Assembly (NCBI GenBank): GCA_003024785.1
Contig: PUQB01000680.1
Coordinates: 62,001-126,000, forward strand
Length of the DNA stretch: 64,000 bases
Direction: 5' to 3'
From: Selaginella tamariscina
Lineage: Eukaryota > Streptophyta > Lycopodiopsida > Selaginellales > Selaginellaceae
Below the pieces are notes generated by a model, which was given only the letters and a program-made list of their open reading frames with translations, ran no database searches and was not told the origin of the DNA. Shown here one piece after another: positions 34,900 through 46,140 of this stretch. Positions within the stretch are counted from its first letter, which is position 1. The number at the start of each line of letters is the position of its first letter. Made by a program: the position numbers and the translations under genes.

Positions 34900-37800
34900 C
34901 AAGGGTTTGCAAGTTCCACCAGATCATCCAGTTTTCACATTTTCTGCACGAGTGAATGATCTTTCAGTCACAGTGCTTGTGGATACAGGATCCAGTATGT
35001 CTTCCATAACTTTTCTCTAGCGCATCGGTGCTCATTACCCTTAAGACGTGCAGATAAGGTCTTGCACATTTTATATGGTAATGGGCAGTCTCGTGCAGTA
35101 TCACAGTACACCACTTCGACTACGCTGGTTTGGGTGCCAACTGTAAGTTTCCCTCTGGGTCTCTTAGGGTTGTCCCTTCCCAGGTCTTTGACATCATTCT
35201 GGGATGTGATTGGTTAAAGCAGTCGAAAGGTACATGTGATTTTTCACTCTCTCCTCCTGTATTACGCTTGGAGTCTGTGTCTTGCAGTCTGTTCCTTTAC
35301 GTCCAGAGAAGCTTGTTGCTGTTTGTATCACGCATACAGCTCCTTTGATTCCGGTCTTGGGGTGGTGTTCATCTCAACAGGTTCAAATGCCGGATCCGTC
35401 ACCTGAGTGTCGAGCACACTGCATCGAACAACTTAAGAAACAGTATGCAAGTTTGTTCAAATTTGATCTGTCCCAAGGTGCACGTGTGAAGACTCGACAC
35501 TGTATACCCACCGGCAATGCAAAGCCTTTCAAAGTCCCGGTTCGACGCAGGTCACCAAAGGAGTTATCAGCCATGCGAACAGCTGTTACTGATATGATTG
35601 GTAAACGAGTGTGTCGTCCATCACGGAGTCCATGGGCATGTGAACCTCATTTGGTTCCCAAGCCTGATGGATCTCTCCGATTTTGTGTGGATTACCGACC
35701 TCTTAACGATGTTACCATCAAAGATGTCTATCCACTTCCGAACTCTGCCGATCTATTAGATCGTTTGGGTCAGAGTCGATGGTTTACTAAGTTGGATTTG
35801 GCATCAGGATATTGGCAGGTTCCTATGGCTGAGGAGGATATTCCAAAAACGGCCTTCCGGACACCATTTGGTCTTTACGAGTTTTTGGTCATGCCTTTTG
35901 GATTGACTTCAGCTCCTGCCACCTTTCAACGCATGATGGATGAGCTTCTTTCCGATATGCCTGATATCACTGCCGATTTTATCGACGATGTGCTCATTCA
36001 TGGGTCTGGTTCTTGGGAGGATCACATTCGTGATGTACGGCGCGTTCTTGATCGATTTCGAGAAGTTGGCCTGAAGTTGAAACTTGAAAAGTGTGTGTTT
36101 GGTTCGACCGACACCACTTACTTGGGTTACCGTATATCTCGAGAGGGTTTACAGGTGGATCCAATGAAGTTGCGAGCTGTTCGAGAGTTCCCTCGTCCCG
36201 TACAGTACAGGAAGTCCAGCGTTTCTTGGGCACGGTGCAGTACTTGGGTCGATTCATCGATCATCTCACTGATCGAACTGCCCCTCTTCGGGAGTTAGTT
36301 CGTCCACAGGTATCTTTCAGGTGGACTCGCAGGTGTCAGCAGGCATTTGACCAGTTAAAAGAGTTCCTGACAACTCCACCATTGCTTCAATACCCAGATT
36401 TTACTCGTCCGTTCATTTTACGAGTAGATGCCTCAGATGTTGGTATTGGTGGTGTATTGATGCAAACTGATGCTGTGGATTCTTCAATTCGACACCCGGT
36501 GGCTTACATTAGTCGAGTACTCACGCCGGCTGAGCGGAATTATTCCACTACTGAAAAAGAATGCCTTGCTGCTGTTTGGGGTTTTGAACGACTTCATGCC
36601 TACTTACATGGGAGTGAAACACTTTTGGAGTGTGATCATGCTGCTGTCACTTCCTTATTAAAACGGAAGAATTTAGTGGGTCGCGTAGCCAGATGGGCAT
36701 TACGTCTCCAGGTATATAACTTTAAGGTGGTGCACAGGCCTGGGCGAACAATGGTGGATGCGGATGCACTTTCTCGAGCACCCCTCTCCGATTCCACTTT
36801 GCCTGCTCATGCAGTAGCTGCAGCATTCGGTTTGATACAAGCCCCTCAGGTATTCGATGCCGACTTACCATCCTTGGAACAGTGGCAGGATGCTCAAAAA
36901 CATGAACCATGGACGAGGCAATTACGCGATGCGTTTGCAATCCGTCTTCCGAACCTCGGTTTCGACAATATCATGCTCAGTTTCGACTTCAGGATGGTTT
37001 ATTGTATTTTATTGGGACAAATCCAGAGACAGATGGCGTTTGGCTGTACCCTCTACATATGTTCCACACCTTCTTCGAGCATATCATGATTCACCTATTG
37101 TTGGAGGTCATCTTGGTCACCAACGAGTGTTGGAGAAGCTGCGCCGATCATTTTATTGGCCAGCATGCGTGGTGATGTGATCAGGTATATTCAAAGTGTC
37201 CCACTTGTCAAACTCGGAATTCCTCTACGACTCGGGCCATGGGGTGTTGGAATCCATCAATGTCTCTCGCCCTTTTGAGTTAATTGCAGTGGATTTAATG
37301 GGACCTTTTCCACGTTCTTCTCAAGGTAACCAGTACATCATTGTTGTATCCGATTATTTAACTCGATGGGTGGAGGTTGGTGCTCTTCCGGATGCAACTG
37401 CCATGTCAACAGCTTTGTTTCTGTTCGATAATGTGGTTTTGCAGCATTCTTGTCCAGAGCGGATGTTATCAGACAATGGCCCCGCTTTCATTGCAGAGGT
37501 ATTCCGAGTGTTGTGTGAGAGGTTAGGGGTAAAACATTCATTTGCCTCTCCGTATCATCCACAAACTGATGGTTTGGTGGAGCGATTGAATCGGACCTTC
37601 AAGGGTATGATCTCGAAGTATGTGAACTTCAATCACACGGACTGGGATTGGTATTTGCGATGTTTGAGATTTGCTTATGTAACAGGCATTCAGAGTTCGA
37701 TTGGTATCTCTCCATTCAAGGCATTGTATGGATATGATCCTAAGTTGCCTAGTGAATTGGGGTTATCATCGAATCTGCCACGTGCCGAGGATGCAAAGAT

Positions 37801-38220
37801 GTGGGCTCGACATTTGGATGCTGTTTTGCCTCTTCTGCGTGCAGAGTCTGCTGAACATCTTGGTCGAGCTCAAATGCGGCAGCAATCTTCTTACAATGCA
37901 CGACATCAAATTCCACCAGATTTTGCTGACGGTGACTTAGTCCTGGTACGTTTTCCCAAGCTGACTGCACCTGGGCTTGCAACTGGTTTATTACATAAGT
38001 GGCTTGGTCCCTACCGAGTACTCCGAAAGGTTGGTCCTCAGGTATATCAAGTACAGTTGGTGGGATCTCATGAGGTTGAGATAGTTCACGTGGTTCGAAT
38101 GAAACGGTTTGTCGTTCGAGACTCGTTGAGTACATTTGGTCATACCTTAGATGGCCCAGCTCACACGGATCCAGGACCATCAGATCCATCACCATCTACA
38201 CAGCCGCAGAGGGGAGGATA
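34900..38220 (+). pseudogene. Ty3 pol region: protease, RT, RNase H, integrase (frame-shifted)
   Basis: Protease 'VTVLVDTGSSMSSIT' at about 34965-35010. Reverse transcriptase at 35540-36120 with 'KLDLASGYWQVPMAEEDI', 'MPFGLTSAPATFQRMM' and FIDDVLIHG, a YxDD variant with Phe. RNase H at 36390-36790 with 'LRVDASDVGIGGVLMQ' and 'LLECDHAAVTSLL'. Integrase at 37260-38100 with 'IAVDLMGPFPRSSQGN', 'MLSDNGPAFIAEVFR' and 'SPYHPQTDGLVERLN', then 'WLGPYRVLRKVGPQVYQ'. The enzymes copy the element RNA into DNA and insert it. Frame breaks at about 35020, 36210, 36990 and 37190 separate otherwise well-preserved domains, so decay is recent or partly due to sequence errors. Confidence 0.85.
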
Positions 38221-38221
38221 G

Positions 38222-38417
38222 TGTAAGATACTGTATATTAGGTATATACGCATGTGTATATACACACATGCGTAGTGACACATGGGTGGTGATCTGGCCC
38301 CCATGTGTCAGCGCCACGTGTCGCATGTGTGCCACGTGGCAGGAGGTCTCCTGTATATAAGCAGGGTTTTTGTAAACTAATACATCTGACATTTCATTTA
38401 ATATATCTGCTCTTTCA
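38222..38417 (+). repeat. 3' LTR of the 4.9-kb Ty3 element
   Basis: 196 bp, same length as the 5' LTR. All five differences are C here and T in the 5' LTR. Confidence 0.9.
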
Positions 38418-38879
38418 GTACTAAGCCAAGTAATGAATTTATAGTCAAGAGGATTTAGTTTTAAAAAGCAAATTCTTACTAATTAAAAATACTTAATAAT
38501 TTATAAATTTATTTTAAAATCAACAATGTGATATATATATATATATATAATGTAATGTATTTAATATAATATTTATAATTAAACAATATATACACACACA
38601 CAACGCAAATATAATAAAAATTTATGTAAATCTAAAATTGCATGAATAAAATAGACAAAGATTATTTCACATGAATTGTTGAAAGGGCAGATGAATTGAT
38701 AATAACACCAGTATATATTTTAATATATGTCAAGGTAAACTCATTATTATATATTTTCTTACATGTAAAATATAATCTTACATAAACGTAGTTCGACAAG
38801 GTGGTAAACTTGGACGGGTCTAGGAAACTCCACTGGTTATATTCGTTTGGTTGTACAAACTCATCTTGGAGGTAGATTT
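38418..38879. other. AT-rich flank, downstream of the Ty3 insertion
   Basis: No gene seen. A (TA)n run lies at about 38532-38548. Confidence 0.4.
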
Positions 38880-39760
38880 TCAAGAAGTGCGGCGAAGTGA
38901 TCATATGACGAAAGCAGCAGACAACGATGTGGAAGCGCACGATGAACTACAAAGTAATGATTTTATGAAGATAGGGTAGAACATTATCACTCATGGAGTA
39001 TGTTTATCCTTGTGCAGGTTACACCTTCGTCAGGTGTTTAACCCGGCAAGAAGTCAGGTGGTATCCTAAACGAAGAATTACAAAAGGCCTCAACCTTAGT
39101 CTGAGGAAACAAGGAGCTTCCTTACATATTTGTAACTTTCTTAACATATTCTTCTTTCATGGGCAAGAGGTCAGGTGGTATCCTAAACGAAGAATTACAA
39201 AAGCCTCAACCTTAGTATGATGAAACAAGGAGCTTCCTTACATATTGTAACTTTCTTAACATATTCTTCTTCATGGTCAAATCTGGATATTCTGCCCCAT
39301 CAATTGCGGTATCTATATATATATATATATATATATATCCTACGAGAAAACGCAGATAATAATAATCAACCGACTTTGACTAGTTTCATTGTTCGATGAC
39401 ATAATTTTAAATAACATAAGGTTGACTGACGAATTTAATTTCAGTTTATTTATAGGTATTCATTTTTCATTTTTCATTTTTACAATGAGTTAAATTTCTT
39501 AATAATAAAACATCCCTGTTTCTCACGATGTGCAATGTTTGTATTCGCACCTGTAAAGTCCACATTCCATGCATAGCTGCACGTAATATTCTTGGCATAT
39601 ACGTTGAGAAGTACCAGATTCTCGAATATCTTTTCCAAGCATAATATGTATAAATACAGAACATTTGGAGCAACTAGCAATGTGCGAGATATGAAGATAT
39701 ATAATTAAACATTATCTTATTATTAATTATTTATTATAATTAAATATTGTCATCTTTATT
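38880..39760 (+). repeat. Dispersed repeat, copy 2 (partner of 1.18-1.83 kb)
   Basis: Same order of landmarks as copy 1. Differences include the 119-bp tandem duplication (39045-39285), a TA microsatellite at 39313-39338 and small indels. No conserved coding frame. Confidence 0.7.
39045..39285 (+). repeat. 119-bp direct tandem duplication
   Basis: Two adjacent copies of a block containing 'gtcaggtggtatcctaaacg', 'caaccttagt' and 'aaggagcttccttacatatt', beginning at about 39049 and 39168. They differ by a few single-base changes. Confidence 0.8.
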
Positions 39761-40089
39761 AACCAAACTTGTCTTTTTGTGAACACCAAGTCAACAAACA
39801 TGCAAGCTTTCTGACTCAACCACGCTAGAAGACACACACACACACACACATTAACATATATAATATATGTTAATTATACACGAGCTCCATCCATTCTTTG
39901 ATCAAGCTTTTATTGCTGTAGAAGCACATTTCGTCATCTTCCTACATTTAAGTATACTATTTCCCCATGATCATGTACTTAGAAAATGTGGTTACTTTTC
40001 TATAATTTAATTTCCATGGGTGTGCTTTAATAGGCTGAGCCAGCGTGCACTATTATCATAAATGTATGCACATATAAACTACATCACAA

Positions 40090-40300
40090 TAATGCCTGGA
40101 TCAACCAATCAAAGGGAAGCTTAGTTATTGATATAATACTTCATATAAACTATGCTAGAATTTAAAAAAACACTTAATTAGTAATATAATCAACCAATCA
40201 GAGAGAAGCTTACTTATAATATAATTATTCCTGGATCAACCAATCAAAGAGAAGTTTAGTTATTATATAATAATTCCTGATCAACCAATCAAAGAGAAGC
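40090..40300 (+). repeat. Short tandem repeats with CCAAT motif upstream of the B-box gene
   Basis: 'gatcaaccaatcaaagagaa' or a close variant occurs four times (about 40099, 40189, 40234, 40279), each followed by 'gcttagttatt'-like sequence. CCAAT lies in every unit. It sits 280-480 bp upstream of the B-box start codon, so a regulatory role is possible but unproven. Confidence 0.65.
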
Positions 40301-40578
40301 TTAAATAAAAATGTTTAATTAATTTGTTACAATACTAATCTAATTATCTGAGCTGTGTACCAAATGTTCTGTCCTTTCAGAAATGGAATCTCTAGTCACA
40401 ATCAATCGCAAACAAAAAATAGCTGGATGTGCCTCAGTCACACTAACAGAGACAAACAGATTTTATGCACTTAAGTCTGTTTAGCGAATGTGTCGGTGTG
40501 TTCGACTGTAGTTTCTTTCTGTAATCACCAATCCCCCAGATTATAGATAGATAAGATTTCCCCAATTTCTCCCATCTA

Positions 40579-41694
40579 ATGAGAATTCAGTGTGACAGTT
40601 GCCAAGCAGCTGAAGCTGCAGTTGTATGTTGTGCAGATGAAGCTGCCCTTTGTAAGGAGTGTGATGTTCAAGTACACGATGCAAACGAGCTCGCGAGTAA
40701 GCACCAGAGAGTGCCTCTCTCCCGGCCTCCTACAGACACTCTATGCGATATATGTCAAGTAAGTATAGAATTCACCAGGAAACTCAAACAACTACCACAC
40801 ATACGCACGCACAAACATGTATGTATGCATGAGTAAGCATATTTCTTTTTGCACCTTGTGATAATTTACATATTTTTACAAGCTTATTTTGTTCTGTGTA
40901 GAGGACCGAGCACTTATTTGCCACGGTTGTGACATGTCCATTCATCGATCTAACCCCTCGACCCCGAACCACCGCAGATTTCTTGTAACCGGCGTTACTG
41001 CCCATTACACACGCTGAGCACCGTCTCAAGCCAGTCAACCAGCCAGTCAAAACCGGTCAACCGGTTCGAAAACTTCACCACCTGAAGAGCGTACCGACGG
41101 TAGATCGCACTGCAGCTACGGTAGTATTCAGTAACACATCTACTGCAGATACCGTCAAAAAAAAAGTATTTTCGAGTTTCTAAACACAAGCTGTGCCGGT
41201 TGGAAATGTGATGAGCTTCTCAACACGTCGGACAGTAACTTCAATGCTTTCGGTCTGGATCCATCTCCTAAGGTGTGTGTGTGGTGTGTGGTGCGTGTGT
41301 GCGTGTGTATTCCATATATGCCACGTAAGTGAAGTCATGTGTATACATAGAAGTGTGTCGTATCAAGGAAGTCATGTCAAGAATATATGTGTACATATAT
41401 AGTTCTTACACAGATTTTTCACTTACTTTACCTAGGAAGTCAAATACACGCTATCTCATTTATATTTATTTTGTTATTTTTCATAAAATTTGTTTTATTT
41501 TGAGGAATATACTTATTATATTCAAAATGCAGTTCCAGCAACTCTGAGGAACAGATATACTCCAGATCCGTACCAACTCTCCGTTTAACCAAGAGTACGG
41601 ACGAGTTTTACCAGCTGGATTACATTCCGTACCTGAGGTACCGCCTGCCATGAAGAGAAGGAGAACAACTTACTCAGAGCTCATCTTTACATAA
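40579..41694 (+). pseudogene. B-box zinc-finger protein (BBX, double B-box type)
   Basis: Exon 1 (40579-40758) encodes B-box 1: MRIQCDSCQAAEAAVVCCAD then 'ALCKECDVQVHDANELASKH', ending in 'LCDICQ'. Exon 2 (40902-41272) encodes the second half of B-box 2: 'EDRALICHGCDMSIHRSNP' and 'NHRRFLVTGV'; then a Ser/Pro-rich region and 'CDELLNTSDSNFNAFGLDPS'. Exon 3 (41533-41694) ends 'AMKRRRTTYSELIFT'. Plant BBX proteins are nuclear transcription regulators in light signalling. About ten residues normally linking CDICQ to EDRAL (the family's EKAAFVFC-like segment) are absent, putting exon 2 out of frame; a stop occurs after 'TGVTAHYTR'. Either a short exon was missed, the sequence is defective, or this is a recent pseudogene. 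The start codon fits family N-termini. Confidence 0.8.
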
Positions 41695-42313
41695 TTCTTT
41701 TCTTTTTTTTCAAGTATAAGCAGTGAGCATAAGTGTATTTCATTGTATGTATCAGAAAGCTTTGTATTTATTTATGTAATTATTCAAAGAACAAACAAAA
41801 AATATAAAAATTGTAATTCTAAACATATTTTGATATAATAAATTTGTTTATAAAAGTTATTACTAAAATGATGAAATGATACTCTTTTACATCCATTGCT
41901 GTCTGTGATATCAAACGGGCACCAAACGTGGGAAATAAATATTGGCCATCGATATGTATGTCTTATAATGTATTTTATATTATTATAATTAATTTATTCT
42001 AATCTAATTTTAATTATTGAAACGCAACTAATGTATATAATATTATCTTATTTAGTTTATTAATTAATTTAAATAGATTTTACTGTATATGTCTGCATTC
42101 CGTACTACGTGCATATCGTTGTTTGTGCATACAGTATATATATATAATATATATATATACACAAATTAAGATATACACACACTATGTATATGCATCATAA
42201 TCCTAAGGTACGCTTTGAACAAACTATTTAATGAATGAGTATCGATGGTTGAGATCTTGTTTTCACACTCTATCCACGTGAAGTCGTGATAAGAACCCAA
42301 CAACTAAAATTAC

Positions 42314-42363
<50 letters not shown>

Positions 42364-42824
42364 TCACGTACACATACATACCACATACGGGATCCAAATA
42401 CATATATAATACAATACATAGCACATGTATAATACAATACATAGCACACAGACATCCATCGTAAACATCTATATAACATCGACTGTAAAATCCTTCTTAA
42501 GATGTATTCAAAAGATCTTATGGTTTAAAATCACAAACAATGTGTCAATAACCATCTCTCTCTCTCTTCTCTTCTCTCTCCTTCTCTCTCTCTCTCTATA
42601 TAATATATATATATATATATAACACAGGCACACAAGATGTCTGTTGTTTCATTGGAGACAATCCTTATATGAATGCTGCCAGTGTTTGTATGCAGACGTA
42701 CAGACACAATATGAAGGACATTATGCTCTTCCTTTACAACCGACTGATATTGAAGACTGTACTTCAAATGTATATGTAACACGCGCCGTATATGTGTGCG
42801 TGGTTGCATGTGTATGTGTGCGTA
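41695..42824. other. AT-rich intergenic sequence with microsatellites
   Basis: No gene recognised. TA runs at about 42135-42160, 42305-42355 and 42600-42620; CT run at 42549-42598. Confidence 0.5.
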
Positions 42825-42833
42825 TTACACAAT
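42825..42833. repeat. Probable left target-site duplication of E1 copy B
   Basis: TTACACAAT here corresponds to TCACACAAT at 50961-50969, 8 of 9 matching. A 9-bp duplication is typical of MULE insertions. Confidence 0.5.
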
Positions 42834-43025
42834 GGGGTCTCGGCGAAAAGGAGGCTCCGGCTCAGGAGGCTTCATATTATATTAGAATATTCACGGATAT
42901 TCTAGGGTTATTTTAGCATATTCTAGAATATTCTCAAGAATATTCTAGAATATATAAGTTTTTATATGCGACTGGCTTAATATATGCCGACTAGCTTAAT
43001 ATATGCCGACTGGCTTAAAAAACAT
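42834..43025. repeat. E1-B left terminus and subterminal GCCGACT repeats
   Basis: After the terminal inverted repeat come GAATATTC-type palindromes (42890-42955) and then three 20-bp tandem copies of a unit like GCCGACTGGCTTAATATAT (about 42968-43020). Confidence 0.75.
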
Positions 43026-43059
43026 TATCTAAACCTAAACCATCTATCCTTGTAGCACC

Positions 43060-44831
43060 GGTGGGTCATGAACTCTGCTGCAATCACCAGCAAACGGTGG
43101 ACCTCCATCTCATGAGCGATCGCCTTTGTAGAAATATGTGACGTCCGGGTTCAAGCCAAGCACACGGTATAGAAGTACAGTGTACACATGGGCTCCAACT
43201 TTTGCTCTTCTGAAATGTAGAACAACTGCATGAAGGATAAGTATTAATAGTCACCTTTGCAGAGTCATTTCTGCCGACACAACAAAAGCCTCCTTCCGTC
43301 CTCTAGCTGTCACTTCAACATTTCACACAACCTAAAAACGTCTTGGCCTTGCGGAAATCTCTTGTTCCTTAGACATTTTGTTGGAATCCGGACCATACGT
43401 CTTCGAAGGTGGAATTGTTGTAGATCCAGCTCCACGTGTGGCGATGGTGTTTTGTCCTTCTGACCCTCATCTACTCTTCCTGCCATCCCCTATAACCTTC
43501 AGAACAAAGCCTGCATCCTGTAGTTTCTCTGACCTCCTCACTTGTCAGCTTCGTTTCTTGAGCATAGGCCAAACCGTTGGTGGTGTTGGAATTCTTGACC
43601 GAAGAATTTTGCCGTTTTGGCGCGTGAAACACCCTGAGTCTTTTGGGCAGAACCACATCATCTGTACATACTCCTCATTCCCCAAGGATCAATGTACATT
43701 TGTTTTCCATAGAATCCTGGTGCTGGCACTCTGCTGGATAACCGATTGGTTTTCCACACAGAGCAGTTCCTTCCTGATTCATCCCCAAACACTTAACCTT
43801 ACTGGATGCTCTGATTCGTCTGATGGCCCACTCTGTTTGAGCAATCTCTCTCTCCAAAACCTCTTCGAACCTTAACCTCTTTCTCCTGTTTGTTTGGACC
43901 ACCCGCTCTGTGTACTCTACATCATGTCTGTGTGAACATCGAGCATCAGACTGTTCTGTTCCTTGACTGTTCTCCTAACAGTTTGCACTCGAACGTTAGT
44001 GTACTCGTGAACTCCGGGCTGGCAAGTGTTCCTCGCCTTCCACCAGATTGATAATTGTTAATGGAGATAAAGTGGGGTCTAAAGTGTGTCTCCTTCTGTC
44101 TTGATGTGTAATCCAGTCCCGAGTCCTAAGAAAAGGTACGTCAGTGTGTAGAGATCTAAAGAAAAAATACCTTCGATGGTTTGTTAGAGGTTCAAGTTTG
44201 AGAGTAAACCAGTGTACAAGACTTCTCCTTCTTCCTTGAAAAGTTCTTCAAAGATGAGCTCACGCGCAACTTGAAACTCAACCCTCGTTGATGGTTCGCG
44301 GACTGTTTTTTACCACGTTGCTGACACTAGATCTGGCACGCTGAACATTTCAAGCTGACACTGAGGGGCTGACTGGATGCTGATGAACACCTCTGTGAAT
44401 GAACAACCTTGTAAAGAAATGTCGTCTGGCAGAATGTAGTACACATAAGTCGGACAAGTGTGCACTATCAATGGCTCCTCTCCACAATGCTTACATTTCA
44501 TGCCTATTACTTTGCTTGTCTCAGTTGTCTTTGCCTTCTCCACAGCACCCTTGAAGTGACATTCATTTGCTTTCTTCTCAAAAGCCAAGTAGGGGCAGGT
44601 AGGATTGATGCATTTGAGATGTCCGACACATGAACTTCGACTAACTCGCGCCGGAACATGCCAGTGTGTTGTGCTCGGGTGTGTCCAATGGTAGCAGCCA
44701 TCCTTGTGATTCATCCCCAAGTACTTCTCTATGCTTTCTTTCTTTGGGGGAAGTTCGTAAATGACATTTCCATTGTATATCTGCGGTAGTTCAGAGACTC
44801 GTTTAACTTCAATTTTTTCTTTGCGGCTCAA
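43060..44831 (-). pseudogene. E1-B transposase remnant (no catalytic core)
   Basis: On the minus strand, 44831-44310 is an open stretch with the zinc-binding region ('KDGCYHWTHPSTTHWHVPA', 'CINPTCPYLAF', 'MKCKHCGEEPLIVHTC'). After 44090 it jumps directly to sequence matching 24355 and onward of copy A (charged C-terminal region, 'TNRRKRLRFEEVLEREIAQT' at about 43890, and 'CLGMNQEGTALCGKPIGYP'). The SDEA...CxxH catalytic part and the first exon (MARVTY.. in copy A) are gone. It cannot be an active transposase; a DNA-binding fragment could in principle be made. Confidence 0.7.
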
Positions 44832-44834
44832 TTA

Positions 44835-45180
44835 TCCGTATCACAATGTTTTTTTTTCAGAGTTAATGTGTCTTCCCATTTGTGTCGGAATCCCAAAGAT
44901 AAAGGGTCTTCCCATTGTGCCGACTGAGAATGATGGCACCATCCTAGTTCAGTCGGCAACCACAAGGTATTTTCGATTTGTTTATTTTTTTCTTTGCGGC
45001 TCAAGTATCCGTATCACAATATTTTTTTTTTTTTCAGAGTTAATGTGTCTTCCCATTTGTGCCGACTGAGAGTGACGGCACCATCCTAGTTCAATCGGCA
45101 ACCACAAGGTATTTTGAATTTGTTTATTTTTTGCTTTGCGGCTCAAGTATTTCTTTTTACAGAGTTATAATGTTAACTTA
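44835..45180 (+). repeat. E1-B leader array, exon-intron-like units
   Basis: Two and a half units related to the 136-bp units of copy A. Exon-like blocks 'agttaatgtgtcttcccatt'...'ggcaaccacaag' alternate with blocks starting GTATTTT and ending in a T-run plus CAG (for example about 44969-45037). Exon-like blocks contain GTGCCGACTGAGAG, GACGGCACC and TTCAGTCGGCA. Orientation matches the cargo gene at 47592. Confidence 0.65.
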
Positions 45181-45535
45181 ATAAAATGGCAAATATGAAT
45201 TCTATACTTTGTATGATAGAAAGAAAAAAAAGAACTAACCTTTGTGATACACCAATCGCATGTGTTACTGGCAATAGTGGCATATATTCCACCCTTATAG
45301 TTAGTTATCCTTATATAACCTTAACAAATCCTTTTGGAATGACAAAAAAGGATTCAACAATCCTTTTTTGGAATGGCAAAAATAGAACGTGATTAACACT
45401 TGATTAAGAATATTTATGAAAATGATTAACACTAAATCCTAAAATCGTTAACTAAACCTACCATATAAATTAAGGATTTAGCTACAAAAAAGTACATATA
45501 TACTGCATGCCAATATTTATAAATGTTTATAGAAT
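45181..45535. other. Spacer within the E1-B array
   Basis: AT-rich, no recognised repeat or gene. Confidence 0.4.
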
Positions 45536-46140
45536 TAACAAGTTGGTTAGCCCTTGCGGTTTGTAACACAGAGGTTGCGGGTTTGATTCTTGCTAACATA
45601 CTTTTTTTAGAAAAAGGGTTTAGGAACGTGATTACCACACTAAGCTAGGTTAATATGCACCACATGCCAATATGCTCTTGTGTTTACAGAATTGACAAGT
45701 TGGTTAGCTCTTGTGGTTTGTAGTGTAGAGGTTGCAGGTTTGATTCTTGGTACTTACTTTTTTTCCCAGGAAACTTTAGGAACGGCACCATCCTAGCTCG
45801 CCGTCTGAGAGGGTTGCACCAACCTGTCTCAGTCGGTAACATACTTTTTTTTAGAATCTGAGAGGGTTGGCACCAACCTGTCTCAGTCGGTAACATACTT
45901 TTTTTAGAAAGGTAACATACTTTTTTTTTAGAAAAAGGGTTTAGGAACGTGATTACCTGGTTAAGCACGGGAGTAGGGACGGATTAGGTAGGACGTGATT
46001 AACACACTAAGCTAGGTCAATATGCACCACATGCCAATATGCTCTTGTGTTTACAGAATTAACAAGTTGGTTAGCTCTTGTGGTTTGTAGCGGAGAGGTT
46101 GCGGGTTTGATTCTTGGTAACTTACTTTTTTTTCCCAGGA
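45536..46140 (+). repeat. tRNA-like (SINE-like) repeats at the start of the 125-bp array
   Basis: Three copies (about 45540, 45697, 46060) of a segment running from 'aagttggttagctcttg' (A-box-like) to 'gaggttgcgggtttgattc' (B-box-like), about 60 nt and tRNA-sized. Each is followed by 'ttggtaacttacttttttt'. They look derived from a tRNA gene, but the acceptor stems are not evident, so they are not functional tRNA genes. Confidence 0.5.

Larger units (their letters stand above)
33508..38417 (+). mobile_element. Ty3-type LTR retrotransposon with 196-bp LTRs
   Basis: Complete structure: 5' LTR 33508-33703, internal gag-pol, PPT (gaggggaggatag) and 3' LTR 38222-38417. LTRs begin TG and end CA. 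Flanks share GTAC (33504-33507 and 38418-38421), consistent with a 4-5-bp target duplication. Total length is 4910 bp. LTRs differ at 5 of 196 positions. The integrase ends with a GPY/F-like module and no chromodomain. Confidence 0.9.

Noticed and set aside
45540-46130. Functional tRNA genes
   Set aside because: A-box-like and B-box-like segments are present, but no acceptor stem pairing or proper anticodon arm is visible, and they recur as part of a tandem repeat.
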